Source: Candidatus Roizmanbacteria bacterium CG11_big_fil_rev_8_21_14_0_20_36_8 (GTDB lineage: Bacteria > Patescibacteriota > Microgenomatia > UBA1406 > GWC2-37-13). Taken from it: 5,632 nucleotides of DNA. The position numbers were made by a program, and so were the translations under genes. The stretch lies in contig PCVM01000065.1 of the NCBI GenBank assembly GCA_002796045.1, positions 506 to 6,137 on the forward strand, given 5' to 3'. A model generated the notes under the pieces. That model had not been told where the DNA came from and did not search any database. It saw nothing but the letters and a program-made list of their open reading frames with translations. Shown piece by piece: positions 1 through 5,529 of the stretch (the stretch's first letter is position 1; every line of letters begins with the position of its first letter).

Positions 1-170
1 TGTCTTTTCATGACATTCATCTTCAAGCAAGTTATTTAGATAAAGAAGCTAGAAATATGGGGTTAGAATTTGGATATCAAAAATTATGGAAAGAAATAAT
101 AAAAATAAAGAACTTTAAATTCGAACTGTCCAATCATTATTCGGGACTAGGATTTATACAAAAATTATAA
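1..170 (+). CDS. Class I SAM-dependent methyltransferase, C-terminal fragment (5' end outside window)
   Basis: The frame is open from base 3 to the TAA at 168-170 and encodes 55 residues. It starts in the FHDIH motif and ends in SNHYSGLGFIQKL. The same elements close the intact 282-residue methyltransferase at 3650-4498 (FHDIH at residues 229-233), and 17 of the last 18 residues are identical, so the family assignment is firm although the catalytic core lies upstream. FHDIH is the late conserved segment of the macrocin-O-methyltransferase/CmcI-like (Methyltransf_24) fold. The stop overlaps the ATG of the next gene (TAATG), which suggests translational coupling to the decarboxylase-like reading frame. 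Whether the upstream part is intact cannot be seen; this may be the tail of a full gene or a fragment left by a rearrangement. Confidence 0.8.
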   Translation, partial: SFHDIHLQASYLDKEARNMGLEFGYQKLWKEIIKIKNFKFELSNHYSGLGFIQKL

Positions 171-1070
171 TGTTTGGTATTAAAACTTATATACTAAAAA
201 AGACACATTTGAGTTTCGAAAAAACTCTCAAAGAAAATTCATTTCCTAAAAAAGAACTAAGCTTCATACAAAAAGAGATTATTTCTTGATCAATCATTAG
301 AAGATTAAAAGATGAAAATTTTGACAAACAAATTCAAAATCCAATATCACAGTTTACTCACCCTATATCTAGAATTATTCTCAAAAAACTTCTGCCGTTC
401 AATCCAAATAATCTTGGAAATTGGTTCTAAACAAAGCCGTTTCATCTATCTGGATTACTAGAAAAAAGAATTATTCAATATGTTATAGATCTTCTTTCAG
501 CAAATAAGCTTAAACTAAAAGGATACCTCACGAGCGAAGGGACAGAAGCAAATCTTTTTATAATGTGGATGAGAAGAAATTTACTTAATAAAAAATTAAA
601 AACAAACCAAATTGTGGTTATTAAAACTGGCTTAACACATTATTCAATAACAAAAGCCGCAAATATCACAGATATTGATGTTACCGAAACCTCACTATCT
701 TCAAATGATTGGGGTATGAGTCCAGTTTTTTTAGAGAAAACCATTAAAAAAGAATATCAAAAAGGAAAACGGGGTTTTCTTATCCCACTAACCTTAGGTT
801 ACACAATAACTGGATCTGATGATCCTATTGAAGAAATTGATAAAATAATTATCAAAATTCAAAAAGAATTAGTGGACACATCATTTTTCTGTTAGATTGA
901 TGCTGCCTTTTCCGGAATCATTAAACCATTTACTGAAAATAATTTTTCACCATTTTCATATAAAAATATACATGCATTCTTAACTGATTTTCATAAATTC
1001 CCGTCTTTTCCATACTCGTCTGGAGTTGTAATTTATAAAAAAAACCTGATAAAAAATATTGAAAAAAATA
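170..1070 (+). pseudogene. PLP-dependent (histidine-decarboxylase-type) decarboxylase pseudogene, three in-frame stops, 3'-truncated
   Basis: Read from the ATG at 170, one frame aligns with the intact decarboxylase-like protein at 2397-3647 for about 300 codons. Shared blocks include the start MFGIKT, NNLGNW, GTEANLF (for STEGNIF), THYSITKAA (for AHYSIDKAA), FLIPLTLGYT (773-805), IDAAFSG (for LDTAFSG) and DFHK with the PLP lysine. The frame is broken by TGA at 287-289 (codon 40), TAA at 428-430 (codon 87) and TAG at 893-895 (codon 242, replacing the Trp of FIWLD). There is no net frameshift. Homology stops near 1060, so about 120 C-terminal codons of the family are missing, and the sequence passes into a minus-strand methyltransferase. 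The open stretch 563-895 is only the piece between two stops. The overlap with the upstream methyltransferase stop shows an old MT-decarboxylase operon. Sequencing error is unlikely to create three separate nonsense codons without any indel. Confidence 0.85.
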
Positions 1071-1179
1071 ATTTAAAATCTAACATCACTCCTTTAAAGG
1101 AATGATCGCCGTCGATATAAATATAATCATAAGTATTTTTAGAGTACCGTTTTGAGAACTTTAAAGTTGTGGTTGCAAA

Positions 1180-1186
1180 TAAAGTA
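1180..1186. repeat. Target-site duplication, left copy (taaagta)
   Basis: This 7-bp sequence directly abuts the left terminal repeat and is identical to 1922-1928. Deleting the element with one copy restores the methyltransferase frame, which supports it as a true insertion footprint. Confidence 0.9.
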
Positions 1187-1205
1187 GGGTCTTTCCTAGT
1201 TTAGC
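1187..1205 (+). repeat. IS left terminal inverted repeat (19 bp)
   Basis: The sequence gggtctttcctagtttagc is the exact reverse complement of 1903-1921. It contains the stop codon of the transposase (1196-1198, minus strand). Confidence 0.93.
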
Positions 1206-1870
1206 GGCTTTTTAGCAAGTATTTTTAACAGAATTTTGTAAATATTTTCGTTTCTGTGATTCCATCTCCACTCGCTTTTTTTTAAGTGTATCATAAATTT
1301 TTCTTTTCTAATTCCTCGAAGTTTTTGCATCCTTGTTTTGGTGAATCCCCAAAAACTTTTAATACCGTTAATATGGTTTTTTCCTCGAGCAAATTCATTT
1401 TTTGAATGATAGATTCTATAGTGCTGAAATCCTTGATAAATCAATCCATGATAGCTTTTCCAGCCGTCAGTATATACGGTTGATTCCTCAAGTATTTTAC
1501 CTTTTAAAATTGGCATAATTTGTTGTCTTGAACAATTTTCTACTACCTTTGTGTAGACTTTTCCACCTCTTTTTAAAACCCCAACAACGGGTATTTTTCC
1601 TCTGGCACCACGTCCTCGTTTTCCTCTAATTCTTTTTGCTCCAAAGTAACTTTCATCTACCTCGATTTCGCCATGAAATGGTTCATTTTCCTCAAGTGAG
1701 AGCTCTGCGAGGCGTTCTCTTAATTTGTTGTATATCTGGTGAATTGTGTTTTTGTTGAGGTTAATTAATTCAGATGTTGTCAAAGATGGAACATCTGCAG
1801 AAAAATGCTTGATTATTTCTTTAAATTTGCGTTCAGAAACGTGCGTACGTTTTATATATTTGTTTTTCAT
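1196..1870 (-). CDS. IS1595-family (IS1016-like, ISXO2-type) transposase
   Basis: This 224-residue DDE-type transposase would catalyse cut-and-copy movement of the surrounding element. Residues 10-50 look like a helix-turn-helix (TTSELINLNKNTIHQIYNKL). The catalytic fold follows: first Asp D72 in EVDESYFG, a basic GKRGRGARGK stretch, VVGVLKRGGKVYT, second Asp D135 in VYTDGWKSYH, the HINGIKSFWG block at 166-175, then the family ending KKSEWRWNHR at 197-206. Length matches IS1016 proteins (about 215-225 residues), which also lack the zinc ribbon. The odd point is K171: IS1016-like proteins have Glu here (HINGIEnFW), the expected third acidic residue. The codon is AAA, one base from GAA. Other branches of the family are described as DDNK, in which the Asn (N168 here) is counted, so activity is uncertain. 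No strong Shine-Dalgarno precedes the ATG. The frame is otherwise intact. Confidence 0.93.
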   Translation of the reverse strand: MKNKYIKRTHVSERKFKEIIKHFSADVPSLTTSELINLNKNTIHQIYNKLRERLAELSLEENEPFHGEIEVDESYFGAKRIRGKRGRGARGKIPVVGVLKRGGKVYTKVVENCSRQQIMPILKGKILEESTVYTDGWKSYHGLIYQGFQHYRIYHSKNEFARGKNHINGIKSFWGFTKTRMQKLRGIRKEKFMIHLKKSEWRWNHRNENIYKILLKILAKKPLN

Positions 1871-1902
1871 GATCTATCAACTAATTTAGCACATATTGTG
1901 TA

Positions 1903-1921
1903 GCTAAACTAGGAAAGACCC
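1903..1921 (-). repeat. IS right terminal inverted repeat (19 bp)
   Basis: This is the exact reverse complement of 1187-1205 and lies upstream of the transposase start. It supplies the TAG (1904-1906) that now ends the interrupted methyltransferase frame, adding five element-derived residues (GSFLV) to that frame. Confidence 0.93.
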
Positions 1922-1928
1922 TAAAGTA
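1922..1928. repeat. Target-site duplication, right copy (taaagta)
   Basis: This matches 1180-1186 exactly and abuts the right terminal repeat. If the family's usual 8 bp was duplicated, the eighth base has since changed or is hidden in the run at the repeat edge. Confidence 0.9.
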
Positions 1929-2306
1929 ATATAATCGCCCAACCCAAAGTCTTTAAAACATTCTCTTCCTATTTTAGTTCTCCAATACCCAACTCCAGTC
2001 CACCCTCCTTTTTTATCTGAATCAAAACCTGCATCTACAAAATCAACATGTCCAAAACCGTTATCTTTGCATGCTTGAGCCAAAACTGCAGGAATAAACC
2101 CATGACGAGATCCTACACAAAGTATGTTTTTAGGTTTCTGCTGTCTTATCAATCCATAGTGAATCCATCCATAACCTAAATCTGCATTTTCAATATTACA
2201 CTCATGACCAAACTCGTCAGCTTGAAAAGCATTCATTAAGTCAGAAACCTTACCATTGTTAGTAAAGCTAGTTATAAATTTATTTCTAAATAGCTTTTTC
2301 AGTTTT

Positions 2307-2323
2307 GTTTTAATACCGAACAT
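2307..2323 (-). repeat. Left arm of inverted repeat encoding the shared MFGIKT start
   Basis: The first 17 bases of the interrupted methyltransferase (minus strand atgttcggtattaaaac) match the first 17 bases of the decarboxylase gene at 2397-2413 at 15 positions. The two arms face away from each other across the 73-bp promoter region. The same peptide opens the decarboxylase pseudogene at 170. Confidence 0.7.
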
Positions 2324-2396
2324 ATAAACTTATTCATCTGGTATGATACGATATTATCGTATAACACGTCTGAAAAAATAATTAGCCATTAATCAT
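2324..2396. promoter_or_regulatory. Divergent promoter region between methyltransferase (-) and decarboxylase (+)
   Basis: These 73 bp separate two outward-facing starts and must carry both promoters. Candidate -10 hexamers are TATAAC at 2360-2365 for the + gene and TATCAT (complement of 2343-2348) for the minus gene. Neither has a convincing -35 box, so both are weak calls. No Shine-Dalgarno sequence is evident in front of either ATG. Confidence 0.5.
2346..2362. promoter_or_regulatory. Perfect palindrome, candidate operator
   Basis: The sequence atacgatattatcgtat has 8-bp arms that are exact complements around one central base. It sits in the middle of the divergent region and overlaps the inner edge of both candidate -10 boxes. 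That placement suits a dimeric regulator controlling both genes. No regulator gene is in the window. It is too short, and lacks a following T-run, to be a good terminator. Confidence 0.5.
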
Positions 2397-2413
2397 ATGT
2401 TTGGAATTAAAAC
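2397..2413 (+). repeat. Right arm of inverted repeat encoding the shared MFGIKT start
   Basis: Bases atgtttggaattaaaac match the complement of 2307-2323 at 15 of 17 positions. The two mismatches fall in third codon positions (TTT/TTC and GGA/GGT), so it is the peptide, not the DNA, that is fully conserved. Confidence 0.7.
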
Positions 2414-3647
2414 TAAAATAAAGAAAAAGATAAGTAACAGTCTAAATAAAAAAAAATTTAATCAAAAAGGCATTAGTTTATTCGAATTATTTTTTTTAAA
2501 AAAAATTATTTTACAACAATTAGAAAATGAAGCTAGTTTTAATAATATTCAAACTCCCGTTAGCAACAAAACTAATTATATTGTAAAAAAAACAATGAAA
2601 AACATGTACCAATTTATGCCCAACAACCTGGGAAATTGGTCTATAAGTAAACCTCACTCGTTAACCACAAATTTAGAAAATAATTTGATTCGAGCATTAA
2701 AAAATAGTTATTCTTGCTCAACTGACATCATTGGTCATTTCGGGTCTGGATCAACTGAAGGAAATATTTTCGCATCTTGGATTGGAAGAAATTATTTACA
2801 AAAGAAATTATTTATAAAAGATACTAAAAGTATCATAATGCTCAAAAGTTCCCTTGCTCACTACTCTATTGATAAAGCGGCTGACATTGTAGGAGTTAAA
2901 ATTGAAGAATCAAATATAAAAATAGAAACAATGAATCTTAGTGAGCAGCAACTTTTAAAACAAATAAATAAACTATATAAAAAAGGAATTAAAGGATTCT
3001 TAATTCCTTTAACCCTAGGTTATACTGTTTCTGGAACTGAAGATAACTACATATTAATACATAAATTAATCCAAGCTTTTCAAAAGTCGCATTCGGATGC
3101 AAAATTTTTTATTTGGCTTGACACCGCTTTTTCTGGGATAAGCAATATTTACACAAAAAATAACTTTCGGCCATTTGAGAACAAAGATATTCAACTAATA
3201 ACCTCCGATTTCCATAAAATTTTATCTGTTCCATATCCATCTAGTTTCATGCTTTATCGAAGCAGTCTAGTAAATTTAATAAGCAAAGAAATTCCATATA
3301 TTGATCAGCTTGATACAACTTTACTTGGTTCAAGACCAGGAATTAATATTTTAGCCACTTGGATAACTCTATTTGGTTTAGGAAAAACAACAATACAAAA
3401 ACATATTCAGGACTCTTTGCAGAGAAAAAATATCTTTTTAACAAAAATAGAACAAGAATCAAAAAATATTAGGATTGTCAGTGACCAGAAAAGCGTTCAA
3501 GCCTGTCTAATTACTGATAATTTTAAAATCACTACCTATTTGAATAAGAAATACAATCTCAATGCAATCAATTATGAATTAAAAATAAATAATAAAAAGA
3601 AAAAACTTTTTATTCACAAACTATATTTCTTTCCAAGAATAATTTAA
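2397..3647 (+). CDS. Group II PLP-dependent decarboxylase-like protein (histidine decarboxylase type)
   Basis: This 416-residue protein has the ordered motifs of the PLP fold-type I decarboxylases that act on histidine, tyrosine or glutamate: GSGSTEGN at 116-123 (phosphate binding), H155 in LAHYS (the ring-stacking His), IPLTLGYTVSGTEDN at 203-217, D242 in WLDTAFSG (contacts the pyridine nitrogen), H273-K274 in DFHK (K274 forms the Schiff base), and GSRPGINILATW at 311-322. All expected catalytic residues are present, so it is probably active. Bacterial histidine decarboxylases of this class are about 380 residues; the extra length is an N-terminal Lys-rich stretch starting MFGIKTKIKKK. The substrate cannot be read from sequence; a decarboxylase making an amine is most likely, though related folds do other PLP chemistry. 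It is divergent from the interrupted methyltransferase and ends 2 bp from the next methyltransferase on the other strand. A decayed relative lies at 170-1070. Confidence 0.85.
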   Translation: MFGIKTKIKKKISNSLNKKKFNQKGISLFELFFLKKIILQQLENEASFNNIQTPVSNKTNYIVKKTMKNMYQFMPNNLGNWSISKPHSLTTNLENNLIRALKNSYSCSTDIIGHFGSGSTEGNIFASWIGRNYLQKKLFIKDTKSIIMLKSSLAHYSIDKAADIVGVKIEESNIKIETMNLSEQQLLKQINKLYKKGIKGFLIPLTLGYTVSGTEDNYILIHKLIQAFQKSHSDAKFFIWLDTAFSGISNIYTKNNFRPFENKDIQLITSDFHKILSVPYPSSFMLYRSSLVNLISKEIPYIDQLDTTLLGSRPGINILATWITLFGLGKTTIQKHIQDSLQRKNIFLTKIEQESKNIRIVSDQKSVQACLITDNFKITTYLNKKYNLNAINYELKINNKKKKLFIHKLYFFPRII

Positions 3648-3649
3648 AC

Positions 3650-4498
3650 CTACAATTTCTGTAAAAAACCAAGACCAGAATAATGATTTGATAGTTCAAA
3701 TTTAAAATCATGTTTTCCCATCAACTCTTCCCATATCACCCTATATCCAAATTCTAAATCAACATTCTGAGCTTCTTTTTTAAAAAATTCTTTTTTAAGA
3801 TGAATATCATGAAAACACATGAAACCCTCTTTATTAAGTCGAGACCAAAATAACTTAATATCTAGAGAAGCACCTTTATATGAGTGATCTCCGTCCAAAT
3901 AAATATAGTCATACTTTCTTTTATGATATTTTTTAGAGAATTCTTCGGAAGTCATAATATATGTTTCTAAATAAGCTGTGTCTAATAAGTAAGAAAAATG
4001 TTTTTTAATAGTATTTTTATTCCAAAATCCTTGTCCAAAATAATGAGTTTTTTGATCATTGTCATTTTTTAAGCTATATCCAGCGTCAACAAAATCGACA
4101 ACACCATAACCATTCTCTTCACATGCTTTAGCCAACATATAAGGAATATACCCATACATTGATCCTATGCACAAAATCCTTTTAGGCCTTTGGTTTCTAA
4201 CAATCGCATGATGAAACAATCCATATCCATAATTAGTTGTGTTTTTATCTAAATTTTGACTTTTTTGATCTCCCCATTTATAGTCAGCTCCATAATGCTT
4301 AATAGTTTCTTTGAAGAGATAATTTTCTAATCTTTTATGAAGAGGCATTATGATTTTTTTATTAAGTAAATACTTAACATCGTATTTACTTTGAATAAAA
4401 AAAGTTTTTATACCCAGATTTAACTTAACCCTATCATAAATTTTTTTGCAGAATAGACGTATAAAATGAATTAATTTTGTAAACATATTCTCAATCAT
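3650..4498 (-). CDS. Class I SAM-dependent methyltransferase (Methyltransf_24 / TylF-CmcI-like)
   Basis: This 282-residue protein would transfer a methyl group from S-adenosylmethionine, most likely to oxygen or nitrogen of a small molecule or sugar. SAM-fold signs are ILCIGSMYGYIP at 108-119 (motif I), VDFVDAGY at 134-141, and YDYIYLDGDHSYKG at 196-209 followed by FHDIH at 229-233. The Asp/His residues of the last two blocks resemble the metal-binding set of TylF-like O-methyltransferases. The tail SNHYSGLGFLQKL is nearly identical in the fragment at 1-170, so the C-terminus is under strong constraint. Residues 1-70 are a basic, aromatic extension containing LGIKTFF at 28-34. The start is uncertain: an ATG at 4484-4486 (residue 5) has GAG just upstream, while the longer start has no clear Shine-Dalgarno sequence. 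It lies 15 bp after the QueC-like gene on the same strand, so the two are probably one operon. Confidence 0.85.
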   Translation of the reverse strand: MIENMFTKLIHFIRLFCKKIYDRVKLNLGIKTFFIQSKYDVKYLLNKKIIMPLHKRLENYLFKETIKHYGADYKWGDQKSQNLDKNTTNYGYGLFHHAIVRNQRPKRILCIGSMYGYIPYMLAKACEENGYGVVDFVDAGYSLKNDNDQKTHYFGQGFWNKNTIKKHFSYLLDTAYLETYIMTSEEFSKKYHKRKYDYIYLDGDHSYKGASLDIKLFWSRLNKEGFMCFHDIHLKKEFFKKEAQNVDLEFGYRVIWEELMGKHDFKFELSNHYSGLGFLQKL

Positions 4499-4513
4499 AA
4501 ACTACATTTTAAA

Positions 4514-5464
4514 CTACTTAAAAAAGAACACCCAAGATTTTACTTTATCTTTAATTAATCTAAACAAATAAGGTCGATAATACGTCTCATCTTTAATTCC
4601 GGCTAAATAAAAAGACCTCTTTCTATCAATACAAGTGGCGCAAGAGTCACCGCACTGCATAATTCCGTCGTTATAACAAGACCACGTCCTCTTAAGAGGA
4701 ATGCCCAGCTTGTTGCCTAATTTTATTATTTCCAATTTATCCATATATACTCCTGTCTCTCTTTCCAAAAAAACAGAGGAAAAATTCCATTTATAATTAT
4801 CGGTTGCTACACACATACTTAAAAGAGTGCTTCTGAGAGCGGTAAATGTTTGACTAGAAACTACAATTCCATCAGAAAAATTTACTCCTACCAGGATAGT
4901 ATGTATGTCTAATCCCTTTATAAACTTCAAATAATCTGAATAAACAACTCCATAGAAAGGCATTAAATAAGGACTCACACCTTTGGCTCTGGCAATGACT
5001 ACGTTCGAGTTATCTTCAGCCAAAAATTTGTTTTCTTTATAATTTAGTACGATATCCTCTGGAGTTATATTATTTTTATCTAAAGTATCGATAATTTCTT
5101 TAGCAACAGTATTCACAGACAAATGAAAAGGCCTAATATATTGTTCTGGGTATTTTTTAGAAAAATACTTCTCAAAATAACGCACTGCGCTTAACTCTCT
5201 TTTTGCTCTTTTATTTGAGCCGCGATCAATTATTACTGGATAAACTTGATATCCATAAACTTTCATCAAAACAGCCCAAGCTACTACAGAATCTATTCCC
5301 CCTGATAATAAAAGAATAACTTTGTCACCTTTTTTTGGCTGTTTAAAAATAAAACCTCTTTTTTTTATTAAAAAATCTTCAGAAAACTTCAAAAAGTCTA
5401 AGTCTTCATTTTTTTTGTTTTTTAGAAGTAAATTAAACTTCTTTTTTGATATTTTATTTAACAT
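4514..5464 (-). CDS. QueC-like PP-loop ATPase (7-cyano-7-deazaguanine synthase family), long variant
   Basis: This 316-residue protein carries the N-type ATP pyrophosphatase loop SGGIDS at 54-59 and a Cys cluster C263, C271, C275, C278 within TWSCYNDGIMQC, closely matching the QueC zinc site. Classical QueC turns 7-carboxy-7-deazaguanine, ammonia and ATP into preQ0 and is about 220-240 residues. This protein is longer, with about 45 residues before the P-loop, extra sequence in the middle, and a tail (289-316) ending WVFFF. Cys spacing is x7-x3-x2, one residue wider between the second and third Cys than in typical QueC, and the PARN-type motif is altered to VIARA. No queD, queE or queF lies nearby. 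It is the first gene of an apparent minus-strand operon with the methyltransferase. It may make preQ0, or be one of the QueC-like enzymes that activate a carboxylate for another acceptor. Family assignment is good; exact reaction is unknown. Confidence 0.8.
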   Translation of the reverse strand: MLNKISKKKFNLLLKNKKNEDLDFLKFSEDFLIKKRGFIFKQPKKGDKVILLLSGGIDSVVAWAVLMKVYGYQVYPVIIDRGSNKRAKRELSAVRYFEKYFSKKYPEQYIRPFHLSVNTVAKEIIDTLDKNNITPEDIVLNYKENKFLAEDNSNVVIARAKGVSPYLMPFYGVVYSDYLKFIKGLDIHTILVGVNFSDGIVVSSQTFTALRSTLLSMCVATDNYKWNFSSVFLERETGVYMDKLEIIKLGNKLGIPLKRTWSCYNDGIMQCGDSCATCIDRKRSFYLAGIKDETYYRPYLFRLIKDKVKSWVFFFK

Positions 5465-5483
5465 TTTGATATATTTTATAAAG

Positions 5484-5510
5484 CTAGTAAAAAATAAAAA
5501 AATCTACTAG
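5484..5510. repeat. Small inverted repeat (ctagta / tactag)
   Basis: Six-base perfect arms at 5484-5489 and 5505-5510 flank a 15-base A-rich loop in the leader of the QueC-like gene. It is a weak stem and may be chance in AT-rich DNA; a regulatory role is possible but unsupported. Confidence 0.3.
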
Positions 5511-5529
5511 AACAATTCTATAGACTACC

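Larger units (their letters stand above)
1187..1921 (-). mobile_element. IS1595-family insertion sequence, IS1016-like, 735 bp, complete
   Basis: The element is bounded by perfect 19-bp terminal inverted repeats (gggtctttcctagtttagc at the left, its complement at the right) and by a 7-bp direct repeat (taaagta). It carries one transposase gene that fills it nearly end to end; the transposase stop codon lies inside the left repeat. Size and single-gene layout fit the compact IS1016-like branch, which lacks the N-terminal zinc ribbon of longer relatives. IS1595-family elements are usually described with 8-bp target duplications; 7 bp match here. The element sits inside a methyltransferase gene in the same orientation. 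Identical ends and an intact target duplication suggest a fairly recent insertion. Confidence 0.93.
1033..2323 (-). pseudogene. Class I SAM-dependent methyltransferase, interrupted by an insertion sequence and 3'-truncated
   Basis: From the ATG at 2321-2323, 134 codons match the intact methyltransferase at 3650-4498: LGYGWIHYGLIRQQKPKNI, the SAM-binding segment ILCVGSRHGFIP, and VDFVDAGF. The frame then enters the insertion sequence and stops inside its terminal repeat (1904-1906). Beyond the element, minus strand from 1179, the same protein resumes with KFSKRYSKNTYDYIYIDGDHSFKG (the paralogue has YDYIYLDGDHSYKG). Removing the element plus one 7-bp target copy joins GDYITL to FATTTLKF in frame, giving a 182-codon frame that ends at 1033-1035. 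Homology fades near 1057 after LDFKLFFS, so about 60 C-terminal residues, including FHDIH and the SNHYSGLGF tail, are missing. The N-terminus is shorter than the 282-residue paralogue and begins MFGIKTKLKK, nearly the same as the divergently transcribed decarboxylase. The gene is almost certainly non-functional. Confidence 0.85.

Noticed and set aside
287..289. In-frame TGA as evidence of a recoded genetic code (TGA = Trp or Gly)
   Set aside because: The same frame also contains TAA and TAG, the aligned paralogue residue at the TGA is not Trp or Gly, and the intact genes in the window end or run without any in-frame TGA.
563..895. 110-codon open frame on + as an independent gene
   Set aside because: It begins and ends inside the decarboxylase homology, between two nonsense codons. 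Its Met is internal to the family (MWMRRN), so it is a piece of the pseudogene.
1888..1908. Imperfect palindrome (agcaca...tgtgtagct) inside the right end of the IS
   Set aside because: The arms match only with a three-base gap. It may be a subterminal transposase-binding feature but is not strong enough to annotate.
1904..2323. 139-codon frame as an intact small methyltransferase
   Set aside because: Its last five residues and stop come from the insertion sequence, and the rest of the domain lies on the far side of the element.
5322..5510. 62-codon open frame on + rich in Phe and Lys
   Set aside because: It lies antisense to the start of the QueC-like gene, whose A-rich Lys codons give Phe codons on the other strand. 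It has no motif or credible ribosome binding site.
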